64,000 nucleotides of DNA from Dokdonella_A sp963834755 (GTDB lineage Bacteria; Pseudomonadota; Gammaproteobacteria; Xanthomonadales; Rhodanobacteraceae). The stretch is taken from positions 1 through 64,000 of the forward strand of contig CAWICQ010000001.1 in NCBI GenBank assembly GCA_963834755.1, in the 5' to 3' direction. This document shows positions 17,669 through 27,621 of this stretch, piece by piece. Numbering within the stretch: position 1 is the stretch's first letter; each line of letters begins with the position of its first letter. The notes beneath the pieces were generated by a model. The model made no database searches, was not told where the DNA came from, and was given only the letters and a program-made list of their open reading frames with translations. A program made the translations under genes and the position numbers.

Positions 17669-20600
17669 ATGAATAAACAACTGCGTGTGCGGCTTTTGCC
17701 GTGGCTCATCGGATCGCTGTTCGCGGTGTCGACCGCGTTCGCGCAGAACACGTCTTCGTCGCTCAGCGGCCGCGTCGTCGATGCGGCGGGCGCGCCCGTC
17801 GCCGGCGCGACGATCGAGGTCCAGCACGTGCCGTCGGGCACGTCGGTCACCGTCGTCACCGACGCCGAAGGTCGCTACACGGCGCAGGGTTTGCGCGTCG
17901 GCGGACCGTTCGACGTCAAGGCATCGGGCGACAACGGCGCGAATGCCGAGCAGGACGACGTGTACTTGAAGCTCGCCGAAGAAACGACGCTGAACCTCAC
18001 CGTCACCGGCGGCAAGGCGACCGAGCTCGCCGGCATCACCGTCACCGCGGCCGCACCGGGCGCGACGTTCCAGGCCGACAACAAGGGTCTTTCGTCGAAC
18101 GTCTCGCAGCGCGAGCTCAAGGTGATCCCGAACCCGAACCGTTCGATCCAGGACATCGCGCGCACCGATCCGCACATCACGCTGACCAACGTCGGCCGCG
18201 GCGAGATTTCCGCGCTCGGCCAGAACAGCCGCTACAACAACATCACCATTGATGGCGTGCCGACCAACGATTCGTTCGGTCTCGAAGCGAACGGCCTGCC
18301 GGCGCTGAATCAGCCGCTGTCGTTCGATGCAATCGAGGAATACAACCTGTCGACGATGAATTTCGACGTGACCAACAAGCGTTCGGTCGGCGCCAACGTG
18401 AACATCGTCACCAAGTCCGGCACCAACGATTTCCACGGCGACGCCTATTACGCGTATACCAACGCGAACGACCTGACCGGCGACAATCCGAGCACGTTCA
18501 CCGGCTACGACGCCAAGAAAACCTACGGCGCGACGATCGGCGGCCCGATCATCAAGGACACGCTGTTCTTTTTCCTGGGCTACGAAGAAGCCAAGACACT
18601 GGCGCCGGGTCCGGCGTTCGGACCGATCGGCTCGAACGCATCGAATATCGTCAACATCAGCCAGGACGACATCAACCGCATCATCAACATCGCGCAAGGT
18701 TATGGACTGACGCCGGGCAACATCGGCGCATCCAACGCCAATCAGGACAACAAGCTCTATCTCGCCAAGCTCGACTGGAACATTTCCGATGGCCATCGCG
18801 CGAGCTTGCGCTACAACGAGACGAAGAGCGATCAGCCGATCATCCAGACGTTCAACGCGACGACGCTGAGCCTTTCGAGCTATTCGTACGTGCAGCAGCG
18901 CGACCTCAAAAGCTACGTGCTGAACCTCTACGACGACTGGACCGACACGTTCTCGACCGAGGGTTCGTTCTCGTATTCGAAATACGACGCGGTTGCGCAC
19001 ACCGTCGCCGATCAGCCGCAGATCCAGGTCTGCACCGATCCGAGCGGCTGCAGCTCGACGAATCCGTCGCTGTTCCTCGGCACCGATCAGTTCCGCCACT
19101 ACAACGCGCTCGGCGTGAAGACCTACAACGGGTTCTTCGCCGGCAGCTGGTTCCTCGGCGATCACACGATCAAGGCCGGCGCCGATTTCCAGCGCGACAT
19201 GTACCTAAACCTGTTCGGCCGCACCGAGTTCGGCGCGTATCAGTTCGCCAGCATCGACGATTTCGCCAGCGGCAATTATTCGAGCTTCCAGCTGTACCGT
19301 CCGACCAACGGCGACATCAACAGCATTGCCGCGAACTGGCGCCTCGATCAGTGGGGCCTGTTCATCCAGGATACGTGGCAGGCGACCTCGCAGCTCTCGC
19401 TGCAATACGGCGTGCGCTGGGATCTTCCCGAGACAGGCGACAAGCCCGGCTACAACCCCGCATTCGCGCAGGCGTTCGGCTATTCGAACCAGGGCACGAT
19501 CAACGGCAACGACATCATCGAACCGCGTGCGTCGTTCAACTACACATTCGACACCGCGAACAAGAGCCAGCTGCGCGGCGGCATGGGCGTCAGCGAAGGC
19601 GTAACGCCGGGCGTGTGGCTATCGAACCCGTATTCGAATAACGGCCTGCTTGTGCAGACGTTCTCGGCGGGCTCGGGCTGCTGCTTCATTCCCGATCCGC
19701 ACGGCCAGCAACCACCCAACACCGCGCCGAACGCGCAGCAGACCGTCGACACGGTCGATCCGAATTTCACGCTGCCGACCGTGCTCAAGATGACGCTGGG
19801 TTACGACTACGAGCTGCCGTGGTGGGGCATGATCGCGACCGCCGAGATCGCGCATCTCGACACGATCCACGGCATCTTCTATCAGGCGATCAATCTCGGT
19901 CCCGGCAACGGCACGTTGCCGGACGGACGCATCAGCTACTGGGGCAGCACGGATCCCACGCTGTGGATGGGCACGAATCCGAATCAGCCGACCGGCTACA
20001 CGACGCTGCAGCGCACGGGCTCGAATCCGGCATTCGGCGGGCAGTCGACGTTCCTGACCAACACCGGCAAGGGCGAAGCGAATTACCTCACGCTCGCCTT
20101 GCAGACGCCGTTCCACGACGAGGGATTTTCCGGCACCGCGGCGATGACCCTCGGCCGCGCGACCGAAGTGAATCCGGGCACCTCCAGCCAGGCCTTCAGC
20201 AACTTCGGCGGACGCGCCGCGTTCAACCCGAATGAGGACATAGCATATCGCTCGAACTACGACATCAAGGCGCGCCTGATCGGTGCGTTGACCTGGCAGC
20301 ACCATTTCTTCGGCGATTACGCCACCAGCGTCTCGGCGTTCTACGACGGACACTCGGGTCAGCCATACAGTTTCGTCTATGGCAACGACGCGAATGGCGA
20401 TGGCGTGTCGAACAACGACTTGTTCTTCGTGCCGAAGCCGGGGCAGGTGCAATTCGTCAACGGCACGCCGCAGTCGGTCATCGACCAGTTCTACAAATTC
20501 ATCCACGACAACACCTATCTGAGAAACCACCAGGGCGGTCCGGTCGGACAGAATGGCGCGACGTCGCCCTGGATCAACCAGATCAACCTGAGCTTCCGCC

Positions 20601-20893
20601 AGGAGATTCCTGGTCTCTTCGCCGGCAACAAGGGCGAAATCCGCTTCGATATCCTGAATTTCGGCAACCTGCTCAACAAGGATTGGGGCCAGATTTACGA
20701 CGTGCCATTTTCGACCGCCGGCGGTTTCACCCGCCCGCTCGCGAATTTCCGCGGCGTCGATCCGGCGACCGGCCAATACATCTACGCGCTGCCGACGCGC
20801 GGCGGAAATTACAACCCGCAGGCGTTCGTCAGGGAAGATGCGAACGCGCAGTCGCGGTGGTCGGTGCTGGTTACGGTGCGGTATACGTTCTGA
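17669..20893 (+). CDS. Oar-type TonB-dependent outer-membrane receptor
   Basis: A 1074-residue outer-membrane protein. After a signal peptide (about residues 1-27) there is a carboxypeptidase-regulatory-like domain (SLSGRVVDAAGAPVAGATIE, about 30-115). A plug domain follows (GLSSNVSQRELKVIPNPNRS through FDVTNKRSVGANVNIVTKSG), then a long beta barrel ending in the aromatic-terminated strand SVLVTVRYTF. This layout is that of Oar-like receptors, abundant in Xanthomonadales, which import peptides, glycans or other large nutrients; the ligand is unknown. The start MNKQLRVRLL at 17669 has GAGG upstream. Upstream in-frame codons are not signal-like. A strong terminator follows directly. Confidence 0.92.
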   Translation: MNKQLRVRLLPWLIGSLFAVSTAFAQNTSSSLSGRVVDAAGAPVAGATIEVQHVPSGTSVTVVTDAEGRYTAQGLRVGGPFDVKASGDNGANAEQDDVYLKLAEETTLNLTVTGGKATELAGITVTAAAPGATFQADNKGLSSNVSQRELKVIPNPNRSIQDIARTDPHITLTNVGRGEISALGQNSRYNNITIDGVPTNDSFGLEANGLPALNQPLSFDAIEEYNLSTMNFDVTNKRSVGANVNIVTKSGTNDFHGDAYYAYTNANDLTGDNPSTFTGYDAKKTYGATIGGPIIKDTLFFFLGYEEAKTLAPGPAFGPIGSNASNIVNISQDDINRIINIAQGYGLTPGNIGASNANQDNKLYLAKLDWNISDGHRASLRYNETKSDQPIIQTFNATTLSLSSYSYVQQRDLKSYVLNLYDDWTDTFSTEGSFSYSKYDAVAHTVADQPQIQVCTDPSGCSSTNPSLFLGTDQFRHYNALGVKTYNGFFAGSWFLGDHTIKAGADFQRDMYLNLFGRTEFGAYQFASIDDFASGNYSSFQLYRPTNGDINSIAANWRLDQWGLFIQDTWQATSQLSLQYGVRWDLPETGDKPGYNPAFAQAFGYSNQGTINGNDIIEPRASFNYTFDTANKSQLRGGMGVSEGVTPGVWLSNPYSNNGLLVQTFSAGSGCCFIPDPHGQQPPNTAPNAQQTVDTVDPNFTLPTVLKMTLGYDYELPWWGMIATAEIAHLDTIHGIFYQAINLGPGNGTLPDGRISYWGSTDPTLWMGTNPNQPTGYTTLQRTGSNPAFGGQSTFLTNTGKGEANYLTLALQTPFHDEGFSGTAAMTLGRATEVNPGTSSQAFSNFGGRAAFNPNEDIAYRSNYDIKARLIGALTWQHHFFGDYATSVSAFYDGHSGQPYSFVYGNDANGDGVSNNDLFFVPKPGQVQFVNGTPQSVIDQFYKFIHDNTYLRNHQGGPVGQNGATSPWINQINLSFRQEIPGLFAGNKGEIRFDILNFGNLLNKDWGQIYDVPFSTAGGFTRPLANFRGVDPATGQYIYALPTRGGNYNPQAFVREDANAQSRWSVLVTVRYTF

Positions 20894-20925
20894 TTTCTGA
20901 TTTGTTGGTTTGGAAGGTGTCGAAA

Positions 20926-20957
20926 AACGGTCGGCTTTGTGCCGGCCGTTTTTTTTG
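20926..20957 (+). terminator. Intrinsic terminator of the TonB receptor gene
   Basis: AACGGTCGGC (20926-20935) pairs with GCCGGCCGTT (20941-20950) around TTTGT, followed by a run of T residues to 20956. Confidence 0.85.
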
Positions 20958-21039
20958 TTTTGGGTTGTCGTTCTCGGCGGACCTAACGGGTTTTCCGTTA
21001 TTCCGCTTGCGCTGCGGTTTCAGTGCTTCGCGAAGACCG

Positions 21040-21614
21040 ACTCACGTCCCTGTGTATTTTCGTCCGCCATCCTGGCGGCCGAGTCACTTTCTCTTGCTTG
21101 CCCAAGAGAAAGTAACCAAAGAGAAGGGCGCGCGCGTCGTGCGCGCCCCCCTTCGGGCTGTTTCCTACGCGACCTCGCCGCGGCCGAGAGGGACCCGGGA
21201 GGAGCAGAGCGGCCGTCCTGGCCGCAGAAGCGGAGCAAAGTTCTGGCTCTGGCGTCGCCTATCGTCATCAATTGATGAGGCTCGGCTGTCAGCGCGCGCC
21301 ACAGCCAAACTCGCCTTTGGTTGGCTTCGCTTCGGTTGGCTTCGCTCCTGCCCTCGGGTCCCTCTGTGCCGCGGCGAAGGGCGGACGGACAGGCCCGCGT
21401 GCGCCGCACGCGGGTGAGCGCGATGGATCGCGCTCATTCGGCTGCGGCACAGGGATGTGCCGTCAGTCGAACCCCGTCTGCCCGTAGCGAACCCGGCTCA
21501 TTGCGCCGGGCGCGACACCGAGGGTGTGTTCTCTTTGGTTACTTTCTCTTGCACAAGCAAGAGAAAGTGACTCGGCCGCCAGGATGGCGGACGAAGGCAC
21601 ACAGGGACGTGAGT
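21040..21614. repeat. Inverted-repeat element with 86-base arms in an 0.8-kb non-coding gap
   Basis: The arm at 21040-21125 is repeated in reverse orientation at 21529-21614 with five mismatches in 86 positions by my alignment. Each arm contains two smaller hairpins, one made of TTTCTCTTG with CAAGAGAAA and one made of CCGCC, AGGAT, GGCGG. A shorter inner pair with the shared core GCCGCGGC followed by AGAGGGACCC is present near 21176-21210 and 21346-21379. A perfect 14-base palindrome TCATCAATTGATGA lies near the centre (21264-21277). No protein is supported in 20958-21723. Related hairpins are common in Xanthomonadales genomes, so this probably is two facing copies of a dispersed repeat. Confidence 0.75.
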
Positions 21615-21723
21615 CGGCTATCGCGAAGCGCCAAAGGCCGAAGCGAAACAAACAAGACCCCGCCCAACAAGAACAAACCCCCAACGTCGTACCATTACAA
21701 ACCCCTGCGCAACGGAACACCGA

Positions 21724-23106
21724 ATGGACACTCCCCGCAAATCACCGACGTTCAGCGCGCGCATCGCGCCGGCGGCAGGTCTGGACGTGTTGTCGCGCCA
21801 CGAAGTCGCGCGTCTGCGCGACGCGAGCGGGGGCGGCCTGCACGAGCTGCTGCGTCGTTGCGCGCTGGCGGTGCTCACACAAGGCAGCCAGAGCGACGAT
21901 GCGCGCGCGCTGCTCGAACGCTATCCGGATTTCGATGTCCAGATCCTGCAGCAGGATCGCGGCGTGAAGCTGGAGTTGATGAATGCACCGGCCGACGCCT
22001 TCGTCGACGGCCGCATCATTCGCGGCGTCAACGAGCTGCTGTTTGCGGTGGTGCGCGATATCGTCTACGTCGCGACACAGATCGAGGCCGGGCGTTTCGA
22101 TCTTTCGAGCTCGCCCGGCATGACGCATGCGGTGTTCGAGATCCTGCGCAACGCGCGCGTGTTGCGCGCGAACGTCGATCCGAATCTCGTCGTCTGCTGG
22201 GGCGGTCATTCGATCTTGCGCGACGAGTACGAGTACACGAAGAAGGTCGGATACGAGCTGGGTTTGCGCGCATTCGACATCTGCACCGGATGCGGACCCG
22301 GCGCGATGAAAGGTCCGATGAAGGGCGCAACGATCGCGCATGCGAAGCAGCGACGCACCAAGAATCGCTACATCGGCATCACCGAGCCCGGCATCATCGC
22401 GGCGGAATCGCCGAATCCGATCGTGAACAATCTCGTGATCATGCCGGACATCGAGAAGCGACTCGAGGCGTTCGCGCGCATCGCTCACGCGATCGTGGTG
22501 TTTCCGGGCGGCGTCGGCACCGCGGAAGAAATCCTGTATCTGCTCGGCATCCTGCTGCACCCGTCGAATCGCGACCTGCCGTTTCCGCTGATTTTCACCG
22601 GCCCCGCCGAATCCGCGGCGTATTTCGAGCAGATCGATCGTTTCCTGCGGCTGGCACTCGGCCAGGACGTCGCCGCACGCTATCGCATTGTCGTCGGCGA
22701 TCCGCGCGATGTCGCGCATCAGGTGCGCAAGGGCATCGAGCGCGTGCGCATCCATCGGCTCGACAACCAGGATGCGTTCTTCTTCAATTGGGCGCTCCAC
22801 ATCGAACGCGAATTCCAGGTTCCGTTCGTACCGACACACGAAGCGATAGCGGCGCTCAATCTGCATCGCGGCCAGGAACCGCATCGTCTTGCCGCGGATC
22901 TTCGACGCGCGTTCTCCGGCATCGTCGCCGGCAACGTGAAGGAAGACGGCATGCGCGCGATCGAACAACGCGGTCCGTTCGTGATCGACGGCGATCGCGA
23001 CATCATGCAGGCGCTGGATGCGCTGCTGACGAGTTTCGTCGTGCAGCAGCGCATGAAGCTGCCGGGCAGCGATTACGTGCCGTGTTACCGGATTCGTGCG
23101 TCTTAG
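21724..23106 (+). CDS. ppnN: Pyrimidine/purine nucleotide 5'-monophosphate nucleosidase PpnN (YgdH)
   Basis: A LOG-family enzyme that hydrolyses nucleoside monophosphates to the base and ribose 5-phosphate; the E. coli protein is stimulated by (p)ppGpp. The 460-residue length matches PpnN, which is far longer than plain LOG/cytokinin proteins because of extra N- and C-terminal domains. The LOG motif is visible in two parts: the nucleotide site CGPGAMKGPMKGA at about 195-207 and PGGVGTAEEILYLLGI at about 260-275. The start at 21724 is the first ATG of the conserved N-terminus and lies just after the inverted-repeat region; no strong ribosome site is seen. A hairpin follows the stop. Confidence 0.93.
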   Translation: MDTPRKSPTFSARIAPAAGLDVLSRHEVARLRDASGGGLHELLRRCALAVLTQGSQSDDARALLERYPDFDVQILQQDRGVKLELMNAPADAFVDGRIIRGVNELLFAVVRDIVYVATQIEAGRFDLSSSPGMTHAVFEILRNARVLRANVDPNLVVCWGGHSILRDEYEYTKKVGYELGLRAFDICTGCGPGAMKGPMKGATIAHAKQRRTKNRYIGITEPGIIAAESPNPIVNNLVIMPDIEKRLEAFARIAHAIVVFPGGVGTAEEILYLLGILLHPSNRDLPFPLIFTGPAESAAYFEQIDRFLRLALGQDVAARYRIVVGDPRDVAHQVRKGIERVRIHRLDNQDAFFFNWALHIEREFQVPFVPTHEAIAALNLHRGQEPHRLAADLRRAFSGIVAGNVKEDGMRAIEQRGPFVIDGDRDIMQALDALLTSFVVQQRMKLPGSDYVPCYRIRAS

Positions 23107-23117
23107 GGAGTCTCACT

Positions 23118-23372
23118 TCTCCCGCTTGCGGGAGACAAAACGGCGGGACTGCCGTTTTGCACGGCGCAGCCGCCCGAAGGGGTGAGCGCCATGGATGGTG
23201 CGAATGAATCGGCGCGTAGCGCCACGTGAGGTAAGCGTTGCCGTGGCTCTCACTTCTCCCGCTTGCGGGAGAAGTCGGCGCGTAGCGCCGGATCAGGGGA
23301 GCTTTGCTGCGCTGCCAGGAAAAAGCCCTCTCCCGCGCATTCGCGCGACCTCTCCCGCGAAGCGGGACAGGT
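23118..23372. repeat. Cluster of REP-like CTCCCGC palindromes between ppnN and the efflux genes
   Basis: TCTCCCGC-TT-GCGGGAGA at 23118-23135 and CTTCTCCCGC-TT-GCGGGAGAAG at 23253-23274 are near-identical palindromes. Two degenerate forms follow at about 23329-23370. A separate hairpin AAAACGGC/GCCGTTTT (23137-23144, 23151-23158) can serve as the ppnN terminator. The same palindrome recurs at 46.93-47.04 kb, which identifies a dispersed REP family. The gap between the convergent genes (271 bases) is made of these elements. Confidence 0.75.
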
Positions 23373-23377
23373 GAATA

Positions 23378-24484
23378 TCAGCCCGAATGCAGCGAAGAGC
23401 CGCTCGCCGCCGCGACCGCAGCGCGCTCGGCGATGCGTACCTTCTGACCGGCACTCAAGCGCTCCGCGCCGCGCACGACGACGTTGTCGCCGGCGTTCAG
23501 CGCGCCGGTCACCGCAGTCAGCTCGCCGTCGCTCGCGCCGGCTTTCACTTCGACGCGTTCGGCGGTGTTGTCGGCCTTGATGCGCATGACGTAACTGCCG
23601 TCTTCGCGGACGATCAGCGCGTCGCGCGGCACCGCGAGTGTTTCGGCTACTTCGCGCTCCGGCAGGGCGACTTCGATCGCGCTGCCGACCATCGGCGGAT
23701 TGTCGTTCAGCGCAAGGCGCAGCTCGAACTGCCGCGAGCGTTCTTCGCCGACCGGCACGACCGCGCGCACCGCGGCCTTGAACTCGCGATCGCCGATGCG
23801 CACCGGCAGTTTCATGTCCGGCTTGACCAGGGCAGCGAGCGCCAGAGGTGCCTGCACTTTCGCTTCGAGATTCGTCGTATCGACCAGATGGACGATGGCG
23901 GCGCCGGCGGAGACGTATTCGCCGCGCGTCGCCAGGCGTTCGCTGACGATGCCCGGAAACGGCGCATGCACTTCGGTCTGCTCGAGATCGTATTGCGCCG
24001 AACGCACGCGGACTTCGACCTGCCGCAGCTGCGCGGTGAGCTGGACGACTTGCGCACGCGCTTCGTCGAGCTGGTTCGCGGCGATGCTGTTGGTCGTCGC
24101 GAGTTTTTCCAGGCGCTCGCGCTGACGTTCGGCGAGCCCGCGTTGGGCCGTGATGCGCGCGACTTCGGTCTTGGCGTCCTCCAGGCGCAGGCGGATCGCT
24201 TCGTCTTCGAGCTTGGCGACCTGCTCGCCGGCCTTGAGCCGCGTGCCGACCTCGGCAACGTGCACGAGTCGTCCCGCGGCACTCGTCGCGAGCTTCGCAT
24301 CGTCGCGGCTGACGACGCTGCCCGGCGCCCAATGGCGCGGTGCGATGCGCGCGATGTTGGCCTTGGCGACCTCGACGACGGAAGCCGGCGGCTCCGGCGC
24401 CTTGGCCTGCTGCGCTTCTGTGCGGGTCGCGAGCAGCGATACCAGTAGCGCGAGCGCGGCGGCCAGGACGATTCGGTTGCGCAT
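23378..24484 (-). CDS. RND efflux periplasmic adaptor (membrane fusion protein)
   Basis: About 368 residues: a signal peptide (MRNRIVLAAALALLVSLLATRTEA), a lipoyl half-motif (GRLVHVAEVGTRLKAGEQVAKL), a coiled-coil alpha-hairpin (about residues 85-150), the second lipoyl half (APFPGIVSERLATRGEYVSAGA), then beta-barrel and membrane-proximal domains. This is the HlyD/AcrA fold that links an inner-membrane pump to an outer-membrane channel. The start at 24484 is preferred to upstream ATGs because GGAG precedes it and the signal peptide then begins normally. It lies 29 bases downstream of the RND pump gene; no TolC-like channel gene is nearby. The substrate is unknown. Confidence 0.9.
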   Translation of the reverse strand: MRNRIVLAAALALLVSLLATRTEAQQAKAPEPPASVVEVAKANIARIAPRHWAPGSVVSRDDAKLATSAAGRLVHVAEVGTRLKAGEQVAKLEDEAIRLRLEDAKTEVARITAQRGLAERQRERLEKLATTNSIAANQLDEARAQVVQLTAQLRQVEVRVRSAQYDLEQTEVHAPFPGIVSERLATRGEYVSAGAAIVHLVDTTNLEAKVQAPLALAALVKPDMKLPVRIGDREFKAAVRAVVPVGEERSRQFELRLALNDNPPMVGSAIEVALPEREVAETLAVPRDALIVREDGSYVMRIKADNTAERVEVKAGASDGELTAVTGALNAGDNVVVRGAERLSAGQKVRIAERAAVAAASGSSLHSG

Positions 24485-24513
24485 CGGAAACTCCATTCGA
24501 TCCATCCCGTTTC

Positions 24514-27500
24514 TCACGCGGCGCGCGCGACCGCGCTCGCCTCTTGCGCCGCATCGGCCGGCGCTTCGAGCGCCTTCCGCCGCGGTGTCAGCAGCCGCAT
24601 CAGGCTCGGCAGCAGGAGCAGCGAAAACACCATCGCGACGACCACCCCGCCGACATTGACCGCGGCGAGTCCTCTATAGATGACGCTGCCGGGCCCGGGG
24701 TTTACCGCCATCGGCAACGCGCCCAGCGCACCGGTCATCGTCGAGGCCAGAATCGCGCGCAGGCGCTGGTTCAGCGCGAGGCGGATCGATTCCTCGAGAG
24801 TATGGCCGTGATTCTGCGCATCGCGCGTGCGGTCGACCAGCAGGATCGAGTGATTGACGATCACGCCGACCATCATGATGAAGCCGATCATGGTCAGAAG
24901 ATCGAGCGGCTGGAACGCGATCGCGCCCAGCACACGAAGGCCGAGCACGCCGCCGACCAGTGCGACCGGCACGGTCAGCACGACCACGAGCGCGTCGCGC
25001 AGCGAGCGGAACATCGCCGCCATCAGCATGTAGAGCACGATGAGCGCGAGGATGAAATTTTTCGCCATCGTCGCGACGGTTGCCTGCAGATGATCGGCGC
25101 TGCCGGCGAGCCGGATGTTCGCGTCCGGCGGAAGTTTGGCCTTGAGCGCCGGCACGATGTCGTTCTGGATCGTCGCGAGCGCGTCCTCGAGCGAAAGCGT
25201 CTGCGGCGGATCCATCGTCAGCGTCACCGTGCGGCGGTGATCGAGTCGGCGGATCTGGTTCGGTCCGAGCGCGGTTTCGAGCTTGATCACGTCGCCGAGT
25301 GGAATGACCTGCCCACTCGGCGTGACCAGCGGCGCTTCGGCGAGCTCTTCGGGTGTTTCGCGGCGATCGGCGCGCAGGATCACCGAAAGGCGGCGCTGGC
25401 CGTCGAAATATTCGCCGAGCCAGGCACCGTCGCCGAGCGCGCGCACGATCGTGCCGAGCGAATTGCGATTCCATCCGGCTTCGGCCATGCGGCGATCGTT
25501 CGGGATCGCGTGGAGTTCCAGCGACGTCTGATCGGTGTTCGGATTCGCCTGCACGTTCGCGCCGGGAAATTTCTGCTCCAGCAATTTGCGGCCGTCTTCG
25601 GCGACCTTGTTCAGCGTGTCCGCGTCGTCGCTCTGCAAGTGGATCGCGACCGAACGCGCCGAGCCGCCGACGCCGCCGAACAATTCGCCTTCGCTGGCGA
25701 ACGCGCGCGTGTCCGGGAATCCCACGGTGATCTCGTCACGCATGATGCGTTCGAGATCGCCGATGCGCTTCTCGTCGACGACGCGCGCGCCGATCGTGCC
25801 GCCGCCGGGCCACAGCCAGATGTAGTAGTTCTTCAGCGCCGGCTGCTTCTCGCCCTTCATATATGGCTGCAGACGTTCGATCAGCTTGTTGCCGATCTCG
25901 CTGTTGACCTTCTCCGGACTCATGCCCGGCGGAAAACTGAAGAACGCATCGATCGCTGCGCGCTTGACCGGCGGCAGATAGTCGAGCTTCGGCAGGAAAT
26001 ACCACGACAGGATCAGCGGCAGCACGAGCAAACCGAGCACCCAGCCGATCTGTTTCGGGCGCGAATCGGTCCAGCGCAGGATGCGCTCGGTCAGCGCCGG
26101 CCAGCCGTCGCCGTAACCGGACTTGAGTTTCTTCGCCTTGAGCCAGCCGCCGGCCGCTGCGGGCAGAACCGTGATCGCGACGATGATCGACAGCGCAACC
26201 GCGATCGAGATCGTCAATGCAAGATCGGAGAAGATCTGACCTTCGACATCGCGCAGGAACAGAACCGGCAGGAACACTGCGATCGTCGTGATCGTCGAAG
26301 CGACCAGCGCCGGCACGACTTGTTGCGTACCTTCGCGCGCCGCTTCGAGCGGCGTCATGCCGGCTTCCTTGAGCCGGATGATGTTGCCGGACACGACGAT
26401 CGCGCCTTCGACCACCATGCCGACCGCGAACGCGAGACCGGCCAGCGAGATGACGTTAAGGCTGCGCCCACCCATGTCGAGCGCACCGAACGTGGCCAGC
26501 AAGCACACCGGAATCGCGCTCGCGATCAACAGCGTCGCGCGCCAGTCGCGCATGAACCACCAGACGCAGAAAAGCGCCAGCAGCGCGCCGACGATGAGGT
26601 TTTCGGTCAGCAGATTGACAGCGCGATGGATGAACAGCGCGGCGTCGAAACTCTGCTCGATGCCGAGCCCGCGCGCTTTCAACGGACCGGTGCGCAACTC
26701 ATCGACGACTTTCTTGACTTGTTCGAGCGTACCGAGCACGTTGGCGCCGGGCGCGCGCAGTACCTGCAGGCCGATCGCCGGATTACCGTTCTGGTAAACG
26801 AAGAACTGCTGCTCGGGTGGCTTGAGCTCGATCTTCGCGACATCGCCGAGCTTGACCGGCCGACCGTCGCGCCAGGCGAGCACGAGCTCGCCGAGGTCTT
26901 CGGGTTTGTAGCGGCCGGTGAAACGCAGCGCGTATTGACGACGACCGATCTCGATCTGGCCACCGGAAACGTCGACCGGATCCGTCGCGCGAGCGGCAAT
27001 GTCAGGAATGCCGACGCCGAGCGCCGCGGCTTTCGCGAGATCGACGGTAATGCGTACATCGTCCGGCGGGCCCGCGTTGACGTTGACCGAAGCGACACCG
27101 GGAACCGATTCGATGCGCGGCTTGATCACATCTTCGATGAAGTGCCGATAGTTCTCTATCGGTCCTGCCGTGCCCGGGAGGAGCTGCACGAAGAACCATG
27201 AGAGGGAATCATTCGAGTCGTTGCCGCCGCCGCCGATCTGGATGATCGGGCGATCGGCATCCGCCGGCAGCGGGCGGATGCGGTTCATGCGCCCGATGAC
27301 GTCGACCAGCGCGGCCTTCATGTCGGTGCCGATCGAGAACGTCAGGTTGATGAAGCTGCCGCCGGAATTCGCGTTGCCTTCGATCTCTTCCACGCCGGCG
27401 AGGCCCTGCAGGACCTGCTCCTCGGGCTCGAGCAGCTGCGCTTCGGCCTCCTCGGGCGAGGCCGCGCGCCAGCCGGTGAAGATCGTGATGTTCGGCCGGT

Positions 27501-27621
27501 CGATATCGGGAAAGAGCTGAAGCGGCAGCTTGGCAAGGCTGAGCGCGCCGAACAGGCAGATCAGGGCGACCGTGACCGCGACCGCGATCGGATTACGAAT
27601 GGATGCGGCGATCAGGCGCAT
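24514..27621 (-). CDS. RND-family efflux permease
   Basis: A 1035-residue inner-membrane pump with two large periplasmic loops and twelve predicted helices, driven by proton influx. It begins MRLIAASIRNPIAVAVTVAL, with GGGAGG seven bases before the ATG at 27621. The family blocks LPLQLFPDIDRPNITI and GLAFAVGMVVEGAIVVSGNI are clear. In the last block the aspartate pair that relays protons in AcrB helix 4 is replaced by Glu-Gly, which is unusual. The pump is encoded with its adaptor but without an outer-membrane channel, so it must borrow one. The sequence resembles the multidrug (HAE) branch rather than heavy-metal pumps. Confidence 0.9.
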   Translation of the reverse strand: MRLIAASIRNPIAVAVTVALICLFGALSLAKLPLQLFPDIDRPNITIFTGWRAASPEEAEAQLLEPEEQVLQGLAGVEEIEGNANSGGSFINLTFSIGTDMKAALVDVIGRMNRIRPLPADADRPIIQIGGGGNDSNDSLSWFFVQLLPGTAGPIENYRHFIEDVIKPRIESVPGVASVNVNAGPPDDVRITVDLAKAAALGVGIPDIAARATDPVDVSGGQIEIGRRQYALRFTGRYKPEDLGELVLAWRDGRPVKLGDVAKIELKPPEQQFFVYQNGNPAIGLQVLRAPGANVLGTLEQVKKVVDELRTGPLKARGLGIEQSFDAALFIHRAVNLLTENLIVGALLALFCVWWFMRDWRATLLIASAIPVCLLATFGALDMGGRSLNVISLAGLAFAVGMVVEGAIVVSGNIIRLKEAGMTPLEAAREGTQQVVPALVASTITTIAVFLPVLFLRDVEGQIFSDLALTISIAVALSIIVAITVLPAAAGGWLKAKKLKSGYGDGWPALTERILRWTDSRPKQIGWVLGLLVLPLILSWYFLPKLDYLPPVKRAAIDAFFSFPPGMSPEKVNSEIGNKLIERLQPYMKGEKQPALKNYYIWLWPGGGTIGARVVDEKRIGDLERIMRDEITVGFPDTRAFASEGELFGGVGGSARSVAIHLQSDDADTLNKVAEDGRKLLEQKFPGANVQANPNTDQTSLELHAIPNDRRMAEAGWNRNSLGTIVRALGDGAWLGEYFDGQRRLSVILRADRRETPEELAEAPLVTPSGQVIPLGDVIKLETALGPNQIRRLDHRRTVTLTMDPPQTLSLEDALATIQNDIVPALKAKLPPDANIRLAGSADHLQATVATMAKNFILALIVLYMLMAAMFRSLRDALVVVLTVPVALVGGVLGLRVLGAIAFQPLDLLTMIGFIMMVGVIVNHSILLVDRTRDAQNHGHTLEESIRLALNQRLRAILASTMTGALGALPMAVNPGPGSVIYRGLAAVNVGGVVVAMVFSLLLLPSLMRLLTPRRKALEAPADAAQEASAVARAA

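Noticed and set aside
24340..27201. A 953-codon open frame on the plus strand
   Set aside because: It is antisense to the RND pump and adaptor and shows no family features; low-complexity composition of R, D, H and E is typical of such shadows.
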